Positions 40,748 to 48,217 of a DNA stretch of 48,224 bases are shown piece by piece (the first letter of the stretch is position 1; each line of letters opens with the position of its first letter). This DNA is from a bacterium (lineage in GTDB: Bacteria; BMS3Abin14). The notes beneath the pieces were generated by a model. That model saw only the letters and a list, made by a program, of their open reading frames with translations. It did no database searches and was not told where the DNA came from. The translations under genes and the position numbers were made by a program. The stretch lies in contig JARGFV010000004.1 in NCBI GenBank assembly GCA_029210545.1, positions 1,392-49,615 of the forward strand. Direction: 5' to 3'.

Positions 40748-42244
40748 CTATTCCGCCCGCTGGTGGGGGAACAGGATCACATCCCGGATGGACGCCGAAT
40801 CGGTTACCAGCATGACGAGTCGGTCGATGCCGATGCCCTCGCCGGCCGTGGGAGGCAGGCCGTACTCCAGGGCCCTGATATAATCCGAATCCATCCTGTG
40901 GGCCTCCTCGTCCCCTGCCGCGAGTTCCTCAACCTGCTGCCGGAACCGCTCCTCCTGGTCCCTCGGATCGTTGAGCTCGGAAAAACCGTTGGCGATCTCC
41001 ATGCCGACGGTGAACAGTTCGAAACGCTCGGCTACTTCAGGACGGGCGTCGCTTCTGCGCGACAACGGGGACACGACGACCGGATAATCGTAGACGAAAG
41101 TGGGATCGATGAGTTCCGGTTCCACGAAATGCTCGAAGAGCTTGAGGTGGACCTTGCCCAGGGGATCCTTGTCGGACACCTGAACATGGCTCTTCCTCGC
41201 AAAGGCCAGGGCCTTGGCCTTGTCTGTCTCCATTGCCTCCGTGAACCCGTCAATGGACCGCAGGGCGTCGCCAAAAGCCAGGCGGACGAAGGGCTTCCCG
41301 AAATCCAGTTCCCGGCCCTGGTAGGACAGGACCGGCGAACCGGTGGCCCCCTCCACGGCAGATCTCAGCAGCCCCTCCGTGAACTCCATCATGTCCAGGT
41401 AATCGGCATAGGCCATGTAGAACTCCAGCATGGTGAACTCCGGGTTGTGCATTGTGGAGATCCCCTCGTTGCGGAAGTTTCTGTTGATCTCGTAAACCCG
41501 CTCGAAACCTCCAACCACGAGGCGCTTCAGGTAAAGTTCAGGGGCCACCCTCAGGAACAGGTCCATGTCCAGGGTGTTGTGATGGGTGATGAAAGGCCTT
41601 GCAGCGGCGCCTCCGGCGATGGGCTGCATCATGGGGGTCTCCACCTCCAGGAACCCGTTTTCGTCCAGATAATCCCTGATACCCCGGATAAGGGCGGTCC
41701 GTTTTTTAAAAACCTCCCGGACTTCCGGGTTGGCGATGAGATCCACGTACCGCTGCCGGTACCGGATCTCCACGTCTTTGAGACCGTGCCATTTCTCGGG
41801 AAGAGGCCGAACGGCCTTGGTGAGAAGGACGATAGTGCCGGCCTCGATGGTGAGTTCTCCTGTCCGGGTCACGAAGGGCGTGCCCGTTATCCCCACGATG
41901 TCACCCACGTCCCACTGCTTGTAACGGGCGTGGGCCTCCTCGCCCAGGACGTCCTTTTTTATGAAGACCTGGATCCGGGCCGAAGAGTCCTCCAGCTGGA
42001 GGAAGGCGGCTTTGCCGAAATCCCGGATGGCCATGATACGGCCTGCCAGGGTGTAGCTCTTCCCGGTTTCGGGAACCTTTGCCGGCTCGATACCATCCAT
42101 GTCGGCGTGAACCTGGGAGGCCATATTCTCCCTTTTAAAATCATTGGGATAGGGGTTTACACCCGACCCCCGTATCAACTCGACCTTCTCTTTTCGAGCC
42201 GTCAGAATACGGCTTTCTGACTGGATATCGGGTTCCTTCGACAT
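40748..42244 (-). CDS. lysS: Lysine-tRNA ligase (class II)
   Basis: LysS charges tRNA-Lys. From the ATG at 42244 (AAGGGGAA upstream) the product has 498 residues: an OB-fold anticodon-binding domain (about 60-165, e.g. [21 protein letters not shown]) and the class II catalytic core with [51 protein letters not shown] and the final motif [10 protein letters not shown]. Longer N-terminal starts are possible but weaker. It heads the block leading to lol, bam and lpx genes. Confidence 0.96.
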   Translation of the reverse strand: MSKEPDIQSESRILTARKEKVELIRGSGVNPYPNDFKRENMASQVHADMDGIEPAKVPETGKSYTLAGRIMAIRDFGKAAFLQLEDSSARIQVFIKKDVLGEEAHARYKQWDVGDIVGITGTPFVTRTGELTIEAGTIVLLTKAVRPLPEKWHGLKDVEIRYRQRYVDLIANPEVREVFKKRTALIRGIRDYLDENGFLEVETPMMQPIAGGAAARPFITHHNTLDMDLFLRVAPELYLKRLVVGGFERVYEINRNFRNEGISTMHNPEFTMLEFYMAYADYLDMMEFTEGLLRSAVEGATGSPVLSYQGRELDFGKPFVRLAFGDALRSIDGFTEAMETDKAKALAFARKSHVQVSDKDPLGKVHLKLFEHFVEPELIDPTFVYDYPVVVSPLSRRSDARPEVAERFELFTVGMEIANGFSELNDPRDQEERFRQQVEELAAGDEEAHRMDSDYIRALEYGLPPTAGEGIGIDRLVMLVTDSASIRDVILFPHQRAE

Positions 42245-42321
42245 ACGTTCCCCTTGCATGTCCGCGGCGCCGGTGGTCCCCACGCCCGACACGCTCCTAA
42301 GTTGTTGATATTAAACAATTC

Positions 42322-42350
42322 AAGATAATAGAGAGGGGGTCAAAGGTCAA
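42322..42350 (-). promoter_or_regulatory. Likely sigma-70 promoter of lysS
   Basis: On the minus strand TTGACC (42350-42345) and TATCTT (42327-42322) are 17 bases apart. The start codon is about 78 bases downstream. It follows directly after a hairpin terminator, which supports a new transcription unit here. Confidence 0.5.
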
Positions 42351-42355
42351 GCAAA

Positions 42356-42380
42356 ACCTCGGATGCGGGGCATCCGAGGT
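42356..42380. terminator. 11-bp GC-rich hairpin, terminator-like on both strands
   Basis: ACCTCGGATGC (42356-42366) pairs perfectly with GCATCCGAGGT (42370-42380) around a GGG loop. On the minus strand TTTTGC follows; on the plus strand CAGTTTTC follows. It separates the repeat array from lysS. Confidence 0.75.
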
Positions 42381-42382
42381 CA

Positions 42383-42438
42383 GTTTTCAGTTAACAGTTT
42401 ACGGTTTAAAGTTGATGACTTCGCAAAAAGTCATCAAC
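42383..42438. repeat. Heptamer tract running into a GTTGATGACTT hairpin
   Basis: GTTTTCA, GTTAACA, GTTTACG, GTTTAAA and GTTGATG follow in 7-bp register (42383-42417). The last unit begins a perfect 11-bp hairpin: GTTGATGACTT (42411-42421) and AAGTCATCAAC (42428-42438), with CGCAAA in the loop. This is the same CGCAAAAAGTC core as at 1061, 28091 and 48151. Confidence 0.8.
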
Positions 42439-42460
42439 GCGCCCCGCGTGGGGCGCCCAA

Positions 42461-42530
42461 ATCAATGACAAGCCGCGCCTGGGAAGGGCGCCCGGATCGA
42501 TGTACAGCCGCGCCCGGGGAGGGCGCCCGG
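42461..42530. repeat. Two 35-bp GC-rich tandem units
   Basis: Units 42461-42495 and 42496-42530 differ at a few positions; both end with the block GGGCGCCCGG. They follow a palindrome (GCGCCCC...GGGGCGC, 42439-42456) and precede the 82-bp array. No coding role is seen. Confidence 0.8.
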
Positions 42531-42560
42531 ATCAGTGACTGAAATACAGGTCACTGAGCC

Positions 42561-42970
42561 GTGAGGGAACCGGAAACCACGCTTTTCGGTTCCCGTTGAG
42601 CAAAAGTCCCACCAGGATCTTTTGCGATTATCAGAAGTCACTGTGAGGGAACCGGAAACCACGCTTTTCGGTTCCCGTTGAGCAAAAGTCCCACCAGGAT
42701 CTTTTGCGATTATCAGAAGTCACTGTGAGGGAACCGGAAACCACGCTTTTCGGTTCCCGTTGAGCAAAAGTCCCACCAGGATCTTTTGCGATTATCAGAA
42801 GTCACTGTGAGGGAAGGGAAAACCACGCTTTTCCCTTCCCGTTGAGCCAAAGTCTCGCACAGACTTTGGTGATCTATCAGCAGTCATTGTAAGGAAAGGG
42901 AAAACGACGCTTTTCCCTTTCCCCAGGACATTAATGAGCCAGGAAAAGTCCCGGATTGGACTTTTTGCGA
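42561..42970. repeat. Five tandem 82-bp units, each with two hairpins and compensatory stems
   Basis: Units begin at 42561, 42643, 42725, 42807 and 42889, exactly 82 bp apart. The first three are identical as read; the last two diverge. Each unit starts GTRAGG and carries two hairpins. In hairpin 1 the stem GGGAACCG/CGGTTCCC of units 1-3 becomes GGGAAGGG/CCCTTCCC in unit 4 and GGAAAGGG/CCCTTTCC in unit 5, while the loop (AAAMCRACGCTTTT-like) is kept. In hairpin 2 GCAAAAG/CTTTTGC becomes CCAAAGTC/GACTTTGG, then an AAAAGTCC/GGACTTTT stem. Both sides change together, so the pairing is what is conserved. Unit 5 is interrupted in its middle compared with the copy at 48142. Confidence 0.93.
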
Positions 42971-42980
42971 CCCTATCAAA

Positions 42981-43082
42981 GATAAACCTTTCCTTTTTGC
43001 CGGGCAGGACCTCGTCAATGGCGGGACCTGGATGGGGATCACCCGTACCGGCAGGTTCGCCGCCGTCACAAATTACAGGGAG
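42981..43082 (+). pseudogene. Remnant of an NRDE/TANGO2-family (DUF833) gene
   Basis: In the plus frame starting at 42981 the translation reads DKPFLFAGQDLVNGGTWMGI, then TRTGRFAAVTNYRE to 43082. The pattern AGxDLxxGGTWxGxTRxGRFAAxTNxR is the best-conserved core of NRDE/TANGO2 proteins (normally about 250 residues). Nothing recognisable of the family lies on either side. The 5' side is replaced by the 82-bp array and the 3' side by the REC-PilZ gene, whose stop overlaps the fragment by 10 bases. Confidence 0.75.
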
Positions 43083-43792
43083 ACCGCCAAAGAACCGATA
43101 CTGCCTGATCTGATCTTGCTGATATGATCCCGGATCGCCTCGAGGTCCTCCGCGCTGACTACCTGGAAACTGATCCCGTAACCTGGAAAACCGTCCGCAG
43201 TCAACCGTCCGCTCCAGCACACCTTGGCCGACACATTGCACATTCCAGATGTCCCGGGGATCTGGAACTGGAGACGAACCGTACTTCCCATGTGAAGGGT
43301 CTCATCGAAGGCCAGGAAAGCCCCGCCCTCCGAGAGGTTCCGTATAGATCCTGCCTCCTTGTGATCGCCGACCTTGACCAGGCATGGCCAGTTGACATCG
43401 ACACGCAACTTGTCTCTGACCGAGAGGTTGAGCTGCTCTTCTACGGCATGGCTGAGTTCATCCTTCTTGACGGGCTTTGTCAGAAAGGCCTGGCAGCCGG
43501 CATCGAGGCATCTTTTTCTGTCTTCCGGCTTCTGGGCGGCGGAGAGCATGATGACAGGAATAGAGCTGGTATCGGGATCACCCTTGAGAAGACGGCATAC
43601 CACATCACCGTCCATGCCGGGCATGTGCAGGTCCAGGACAATGAGATCAGGCTCGACAGCCCTGGCCTTTTGAAAGGCCTCATCCCCATTGGTCGCCGTA
43701 TGGATCTCGAAGGACCGCCTGGTCAGAAAAGTTTTTTCCAACTGGAGAAAAAGGTTCACATCGTCTACCAGCAGAAGTTTTCTGTTTTCCAT
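43073..43792 (-). CDS. Response regulator with C-terminal PilZ domain
   Basis: From the ATG at 43792 (AAGGAGGGG upstream) the protein has 239 residues. The receiver domain shows the acidic pair in LLLVDDVNLF, phospho-acceptor Asp in LIVLDLHMPGM (about residue 54) and Lys in FLTKPVKK. The PilZ domain has RxxxR (RDKLR) and NLSEGG, the intact c-di-GMP-binding motifs. It is a paralogue of 2503-3210 with the same architecture. A diguanylate cyclase gene starts 125 bases away on the other strand, so the two may share a control region and a signalling circuit. The C-terminal codons run into the NRDE remnant. Confidence 0.9.
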   Translation of the reverse strand: MENRKLLLVDDVNLFLQLEKTFLTRRSFEIHTATNGDEAFQKARAVEPDLIVLDLHMPGMDGDVVCRLLKGDPDTSSIPVIMLSAAQKPEDRKRCLDAGCQAFLTKPVKKDELSHAVEEQLNLSVRDKLRVDVNWPCLVKVGDHKEAGSIRNLSEGGAFLAFDETLHMGSTVRLQFQIPGTSGMCNVSAKVCWSGRLTADGFPGYGISFQVVSAEDLEAIRDHISKIRSGSIGSLAVSL

Positions 43793-43917
43793 GATCCCCT
43801 CCTTCTCAGGAAAGCAGCCATATACATGGTTACATAATTGTAACTTAACCGACAGAAACGTCCTGGTCAAGTGAAAATTATGATAAGATAAATTACTTTT
43901 TGTTCCGGGAGGTGACA

Positions 43918-44814
43918 ATGAAAGACACCTTTTACATGCAACTCATGGACAACCTTTACGACGGGGTCTATTTCGTCGACAAGGATCGCATCATCACCTA
44001 CTGGAACAAGGGTGCCGAACGGCTGACCGGTTATTCCAAAAGCACCGCCCAGGGGCGCTCCTGCTCCGACAACTTCCTCGCCCACGTCGACGATACCGGT
44101 AAACGCCTCTGCGATGACGGCTGTCCCCTCCATGAGGTTCTCACGGACGGTCAACCTCGTGAACAGGACCTCTACCTCCACCACCGCGACGGTCACAGGC
44201 TCCCGGTCTCTGTACGGGTCTCCCCCATCACCGACGATGGCGGCCGGATCATTGGCGCAGTGGAAATTTTCAGCGACAACTCCATTCATGTCGCCAACCA
44301 GCGCCGCATCGACGAACTCGAGCAGCTGGCTCTGCTGGATACGCTGACACGCATCGGAAACCGTCGATATCTGGAGATGACACTGGAATCGAAGCTGGCC
44401 GAAACAGCTCGTTACAATACCCAGATCGCCATTTTCTTCATGGATATCGACAACTTCAAGGATATCAACGACACCTGGGGCCATGATGCAGGTGACGAGG
44501 TGCTGAAGGTCGTGTCGCGGACGCTCAACGGCGTTATCCGTCCCATGGATATCCTGGGGCGCTGGGGCGGCGAGGAGTTCATAGCCGCTACAACCAACAT
44601 CAATCGCGGCACTGCCAGGTCAATAGGGGAGCGTTTCAGAAAGCTCATCGAGAGAAGCAGTGTTCCTGTGAACGATCAGAGGATCACCTTCACGATAACG
44701 GTGGGAGCCACCATAGCCAGGCCCGACGACGATCTGGCCTCCATCGTCAAGAGAGCGGACCAGCAGATGTACAAGGCGAAAAGGGCGGGTAAGAACCGGG
44801 TGGCGGTCGGCTGA
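43918..44814 (+). CDS. PAS-GGDEF diguanylate cyclase
   Basis: From the ATG at 43918 (GGGAGGTGA upstream) the protein has 298 residues. A PAS domain (about 5-125) begins FYMQLMDNLYDGVYFVDKDRII and contains the Cys pattern GKRLCDDGCPLHEVLTDG. The GGDEF domain (about 135-298) has LTRIGNRRYLE, FFMDIDNFKDIND and the active site GGEEF. RPMD lies five residues before GGEEF, so the RxxD inhibitory site is present and product feedback is expected. No membrane helix is seen; it is a cytosolic sensor. Its product c-di-GMP is the ligand of PilZ domains such as the divergent neighbour. Confidence 0.93.
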   Translation: MKDTFYMQLMDNLYDGVYFVDKDRIITYWNKGAERLTGYSKSTAQGRSCSDNFLAHVDDTGKRLCDDGCPLHEVLTDGQPREQDLYLHHRDGHRLPVSVRVSPITDDGGRIIGAVEIFSDNSIHVANQRRIDELEQLALLDTLTRIGNRRYLEMTLESKLAETARYNTQIAIFFMDIDNFKDINDTWGHDAGDEVLKVVSRTLNGVIRPMDILGRWGGEEFIAATTNINRGTARSIGERFRKLIERSSVPVNDQRITFTITVGATIARPDDDLASIVKRADQQMYKAKRAGKNRVAVG

Positions 44815-44824
44815 TCTGCCACAC

Positions 44825-44852
44825 TGATCTTAGATCTCTTATCTCTTATCAC
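44825..44852. repeat. Heptamer tract (TTATCTC-like, 4 units)
   Basis: TGATCTT, AGATCTC, TTATCTC and TTATCAC are in 7-bp register between the convergent GGDEF and ackA genes and include part of the ackA stop codon. Confidence 0.6.
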
Positions 44853-45979
44853 TTCGTTATCAGTTTTCGAACCTCTTCGTAGATCATCCGGTCCTCATCC
44901 GTGGGGACGACGAAGATCCGCACGGCCGACCCTTCACCTGTGATCTCTCTTTCCGCCCCCACCGTGCGGACGTTGGCGTCCGGATCGATGGAAAAACCCA
45001 GGGGCCCGAGCCCCTCGAGGGCCTCGGATCTGACCTCCGGTGAATTCTCACCGATGCCTCCTGAGAAAACCAGGGCCTGGGCGCCTCCCAGGACACCGTG
45101 ATACGCGGCGATATACTTTTTCAACCTGTAGTTAAAGACCGAAAGGGCCAGGGCGGCTCCCTCGTGCCCCTCCGCCCTCGTCTCGATAAGATCCCGCACG
45201 TCGGCCGACAGTCCGGAAAGCCCCTTGAGGCCGCTTTCACGGTTCAGCAGATCGTAGACCTGCCCATCGGACATCCTTCCGCCTTCCGGTGAAAGGAGGT
45301 AATGGACGATGGCAGGATCCAGGTCACCGCTTCTCGTTCCCATGACCAGCCCTTCAAGGGGGGTAAAACCCATGGATGTGTCCACGCACCTCCCGTTGAG
45401 GACCGCCGCAATGGAACACCCGGCCCCCAGGTGACACGTGATGACCCTTTCGAGGCCGCCCTCCCCTTTTCCCGCGAGCGCGAGGGCGCGGCAGTGGATG
45501 TACTGGTGGCTGATCCCGTGGAAACCGTAGCGCCGGATCCGGTGCTTTTTGGCAAGTTCCATGGGGATGGCGTAGTTGTGGGCATGGGAAGGGATGGCGC
45601 TGTGAAAGGAAGTGTCGAAGACGGCGACCTGCAGGGCTTCCGGGGCCATCCGGGCAGACTCCTCGATCCCCATGATATTGGGCGGGTTGTGGAGAGGGGC
45701 GATTTCCGCGTACCCACGGATCCCCGCAAGGACGTCCTCATCGATGATGACAGGCCCCCTGAACCGCCGGCCCCCGTGAACGACCCTGTGGCCCACCGCC
45801 CTGAGAGAGGAAAGCCCTCCGGGAAGGAGTGCTTGTATTTGCTGGAATATCCCGGCCAGGCTGCCGCGGTGGTCGGTGACCCGTTCGGTAACTGAGTGAT
45901 GGATCACTTCACCGGAGTCTTCACCATAAAGGGTGACCTTGATACTGGACGATCCGCAGTTAAGTACAAGGAAAGACAT
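44849..45979 (-). CDS. ackA: Acetate kinase
   Basis: AckA interconverts acetyl phosphate plus ADP with acetate plus ATP. The 376-residue product, from the ATG at 45979, has FLVLNCGSSSIKV (phosphate-binding), GHRVVHGGRRF, PLHNPPNIMGI, VAVFDTSFH, YGFHGISHQYI, CHLGAGCSIAAV and FSGGIGENSPEVR, all as in the family; the length is slightly below the usual 400. No pta gene is adjacent. The start lies one base after the stop of the glycosyltransferase gene, so the pair is co-translated. The ribosome site is weak. Confidence 0.95.
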   Translation of the reverse strand: MSFLVLNCGSSSIKVTLYGEDSGEVIHHSVTERVTDHRGSLAGIFQQIQALLPGGLSSLRAVGHRVVHGGRRFRGPVIIDEDVLAGIRGYAEIAPLHNPPNIMGIEESARMAPEALQVAVFDTSFHSAIPSHAHNYAIPMELAKKHRIRRYGFHGISHQYIHCRALALAGKGEGGLERVITCHLGAGCSIAAVLNGRCVDTSMGFTPLEGLVMGTRSGDLDPAIVHYLLSPEGGRMSDGQVYDLLNRESGLKGLSGLSADVRDLIETRAEGHEGAALALSVFNYRLKKYIAAYHGVLGGAQALVFSGGIGENSPEVRSEALEGLGPLGFSIDPDANVRTVGAEREITGEGSAVRIFVVPTDEDRMIYEEVRKLITK

Positions 45980-45980
45980 A

Positions 45981-47255
45981 TCAGGCAGGCTGTCCGCAGG
46001 TTTCCCCGTTTCGGATATCCTCGTCAACCGCAGCCCAGCGTTTGAGAAGGTACGGCTTTGCATCCTCGAAGAACTTCGCCTGCCTCTCTACCTCCTGCTC
46101 CGCCTCATCGTCTGACATGTGCTCAACCGCCCTGGCGAAACTCGCGACCCGTGCGTAGTAAAGGGGGGTCAGAAGCTCAACGAGTTTGAACCGGTTGGAC
46201 TGCCAGCAGTGATAGGTCGACGCGGCATCGTAAAGGATGTGGGCCCACTTGCCTACGTCGAGTTCGAAGCCGTCCCCGGCTTCGGCCAGTTCCCTGACCT
46301 CCCGGAACGATTCCTTGCTGAGGATGGTCTCCCACAGGGGACTGAACTGCCTGTACCCGTTCCTGAAGGCGTCGATGAGACCCTGGATGTTGATGGGAAA
46401 CTTTTCCGGCTCCGTTTCGATGGCCTCTCCCACAACAGGGACATTTTCACTGCCCTTGACGTCCCACCAGAACGACCGGTTATCTTCCATCAGGCTGAAC
46501 AGGGTCGCCACCACCTGCCGGAACATGGGGCCCAGGCTCTCGGAAGGGTCCTTCACATCGTGGACTTTCGCTCCCAGCCGCGTCTGGCAGACCTTGAACC
46601 CCTTGACCAGGGCCATGGTGGTCAGCCAGATATCGATGCCGAACCTCCCCACGTCGGTATCCCAGACATCGCGGTTGTACAGGTAGTTGACCACGTCGGC
46701 GGAAAAGGCGAAATCCCCGCCGATTGGCTGGCGGACCTGTTTCCCGTAAAGGGTCCGGGTCATGTTGTAGATGATGTTGTTGGTGATGGTCCCGTCCAGC
46801 TTGAAACGCTTGTAGTAGGGAGCCACGAACTGGTAATCGTCACTCAGGATTGGACACAGGAGGTTATTGATCCACTGGGGGCTGATGCTCCGCAGGTCTG
46901 AATCCACGACAACGCACGCCTTGGCGTTGAGGAAACGGGCAACTTCCAGAACAGCGCGCAGTGCTGACCCCTTGCCGGGAACACCCCTGTAGATGGTTAC
47001 CAGGATCTCCTGGAAGGGCGCGACCTCCACCGCCCGTGCCTCCTCCCTGGAGTCATCCACGGATCCACCGTCGGAAACGACGATCACGGAACGCTTCTCA
47101 GGGAAATATTTGTGCAGGCCCAGGCTGACCTGCCGGATGACATGACTGATGGTGCTCTGGTTATTGTAGCAGGGGATCCCTACGATAAGATCGACCTCTT
47201 CGATCTGTTCCACGCGGTTGCGCGCCTCGTCCCTGAGTGCCGTAAGGTATTTCAT
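45981..47255 (-). CDS. GT-A glycosyltransferase, GT81/glucosylglycerate-synthase-like
   Basis: The 424-residue protein starts at an ATG with CGGAGG upstream. The GT-A domain has LIVGIPCYNNQSTISHVIRQ, VIVVSDGGSVDDSREEA and the metal site VVVDSDLRSISPQWI. QPIGGDFAFSADVV and FGIDIWLTTMALVKGF follow, patterns shared with glucosyl-3-phosphoglycerate and glucosylglycerate synthases. These make compatible solutes or lipopolysaccharide precursors from NDP-glucose and (phospho)glycerate. The C-terminal 130 residues are helical. Substrate assignment is tentative. Confidence 0.75.
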   Translation of the reverse strand: MKYLTALRDEARNRVEQIEEVDLIVGIPCYNNQSTISHVIRQVSLGLHKYFPEKRSVIVVSDGGSVDDSREEARAVEVAPFQEILVTIYRGVPGKGSALRAVLEVARFLNAKACVVVDSDLRSISPQWINNLLCPILSDDYQFVAPYYKRFKLDGTITNNIIYNMTRTLYGKQVRQPIGGDFAFSADVVNYLYNRDVWDTDVGRFGIDIWLTTMALVKGFKVCQTRLGAKVHDVKDPSESLGPMFRQVVATLFSLMEDNRSFWWDVKGSENVPVVGEAIETEPEKFPINIQGLIDAFRNGYRQFSPLWETILSKESFREVRELAEAGDGFELDVGKWAHILYDAASTYHCWQSNRFKLVELLTPLYYARVASFARAVEHMSDDEAEQEVERQAKFFEDAKPYLLKRWAAVDEDIRNGETCGQPA

Positions 47256-47294
47256 CCCTGCCTCCGGTTATAAAATTAATAAAATCCTAAATCT

Positions 47295-47323
47295 ATAATA
47301 TCACTACATTTTTTCTGCTTCAA
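47295..47323 (-). promoter_or_regulatory. Likely sigma-70 promoter for the GT81-like gene and ackA
   Basis: On the minus strand TTGAAG (47323-47318) and TATTAT (47300-47295) are 17 bases apart. The gene starts 40 bases downstream, through an AT-rich stretch. The -35 overlaps the acylphosphatase stop. Confidence 0.5.
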
Positions 47324-47601
47324 CTGGTAATTCGAAACGTGTCGAAGATACCTGTGGCGTTATCCCATTCGATATCCAGACCGGCAACGACCGCCGCTGG
47401 AGGGCCTGAACGGGCCCACTGGATGAGGGCTTCGAGGCGATCCCCTGCCCCCTCCGCGACGATCTTCACCGTGCCGTCCGGGAGGTTCTGCACGGTCCCG
47501 GCGAGACCCAGTTCCAGAGCCTTTCTCCTCGCCGAATCCCTGTAGCAAACACCCTGGACACGGCCATGGACAAGGATCGTAATGCGTTGCATCGTGTTCA
47601 T
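47320..47601 (-). CDS. acyP: Acylphosphatase
   Basis: The 93-residue protein has VHGRVQGVCYRDSARRKA with the catalytic Arg, and TVQNLPDGTVKIVAEG with the catalytic Asn. Acylphosphatases cleave carboxyl-phosphate bonds such as acetyl phosphate or 1,3-bisphosphoglycerate. It has AAGGAG six bases before the ATG. It lies just upstream of a gene pair that includes acetate kinase, so both ends of acetyl-phosphate turnover are close by. Confidence 0.94.
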   Translation of the reverse strand: MNTMQRITILVHGRVQGVCYRDSARRKALELGLAGTVQNLPDGTVKIVAEGAGDRLEALIQWARSGPPAAVVAGLDIEWDNATGIFDTFRITS

Positions 47602-47655
47602 GATGCGCTCCTTAACTGCATAGCTATGGACTAAGGTCTAAGAAGTCAGATTTTC

Positions 47656-47683
47656 TTAGCTCATAGCACTTAGCACCAAGCAC
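47656..47683. repeat. Heptamer tract (TTAGCAC-like, 4 units)
   Basis: TTAGCTC, ATAGCAC, TTAGCAC and CAAGCAC follow in 7-bp register between acyP and trmO. GACTAAG/GTCTAAG at 47629-47642 is a further heptamer pair. Confidence 0.65.
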
Positions 47684-47687
47684 TCAT

Positions 47688-48104
47688 TTAATCATCCAAC
47701 CTACCTATATGCGGCTTGATGTCCAGCACCGGGGTCCCGTCCACGGCGTCGATGCCCCTGACGTGCAGCCGCCCGCCATCCACCTTCAGAAGATCCACCG
47801 TGTAGACGGCGATGGGGTTGGGGCGGACAGGGCTGCGCGTGCCGAAAACGCCGGAAAGGGGCTGGGTCGTATCCCCCCTGGGATGGACTTTCAGGGTGTT
47901 TCTGGGGGCGAGGTGCAGCCAGCATGTCACGAGGAGCTGGTCCCACCGGCCGATGCCGTCGAGGGCTTCGGCAAACTCAGGCTGGGCCTCGATAACGGCC
48001 TCCAGGGCCGCATCCCGGCCCTGGCGCGGCGCCGACGCCCTTTCCATAAGGGATGATCGAACGTACCCCACAATAACCGCCTCCACGCGATCTATCTCGT
48101 TCAT
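47688..48104 (-). CDS. trmO: TrmO/TsaA-family tRNA methyltransferase
   Basis: TrmO methylates N6-threonylcarbamoyladenosine at position 37 of some tRNAs, using SAM. The 138-residue protein has the short beta-barrel domain of the family with VGYVRSS at the start, WDQLLVTCWLH in the middle and GVFGTRSPVRPNPIAVYTVDLL near residues 84-105, the signature region. DGTPVLDIKPHIGRLD forms the end. AAGGAAG precedes the ATG. It is shorter than two-domain TrmO proteins, so it is the single-domain type and function is less certain. Confidence 0.88.
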   Translation of the reverse strand: MNEIDRVEAVIVGYVRSSLMERASAPRQGRDAALEAVIEAQPEFAEALDGIGRWDQLLVTCWLHLAPRNTLKVHPRGDTTQPLSGVFGTRSPVRPNPIAVYTVDLLKVDGGRLHVRGIDAVDGTPVLDIKPHIGRLDD

Positions 48105-48141
48105 GATGCACTTCCTTCACTGAGAACCAAGGACTAAAGGT

Positions 48142-48217
48142 GATAGAGTCGCAAAAAGTCCAATCCGGGACTTTTTGCTCCACGGAAAGGGAAAAGCGTC
48201 GTTTTCCCTTTCCTCAC
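48142..48217 (-). repeat. Further copy of the 82-bp hairpin element, opposite orientation
   Basis: Read on the minus strand this matches unit 5 of the array at 42889: hairpin 1 has the same 30 bases (stem GGAAAGGG/CCCTTTCC, loop AAAACGACGCTTTT-like). Hairpin 2 is intact (GCAAAAAGTCC...GGACTTTTTGC) and ends GACTCTATC. It reaches almost to the window edge, so more units may follow outside. Confidence 0.92.

Noticed and set aside
42245-42360. T-box or lysine riboswitch upstream of lysS
   Set aside because: The leader of about 80 bases after the proposed promoter is too short and shows no T-box motif or lysine-riboswitch core.
42561-42970. CRISPR array or integron attC array
   Set aside because: There are no unique spacers between the repeats: the whole 82-bp unit repeats. 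No cas or integrase gene is nearby, and the unit lacks attC R'/R'' core sites.
42795-43241. Minus-strand ORF of 148 codons across the repeat array
   Set aside because: It lies in another frame of the REC-PilZ gene and the hairpin repeats and has no recognisable domain or ribosome site.
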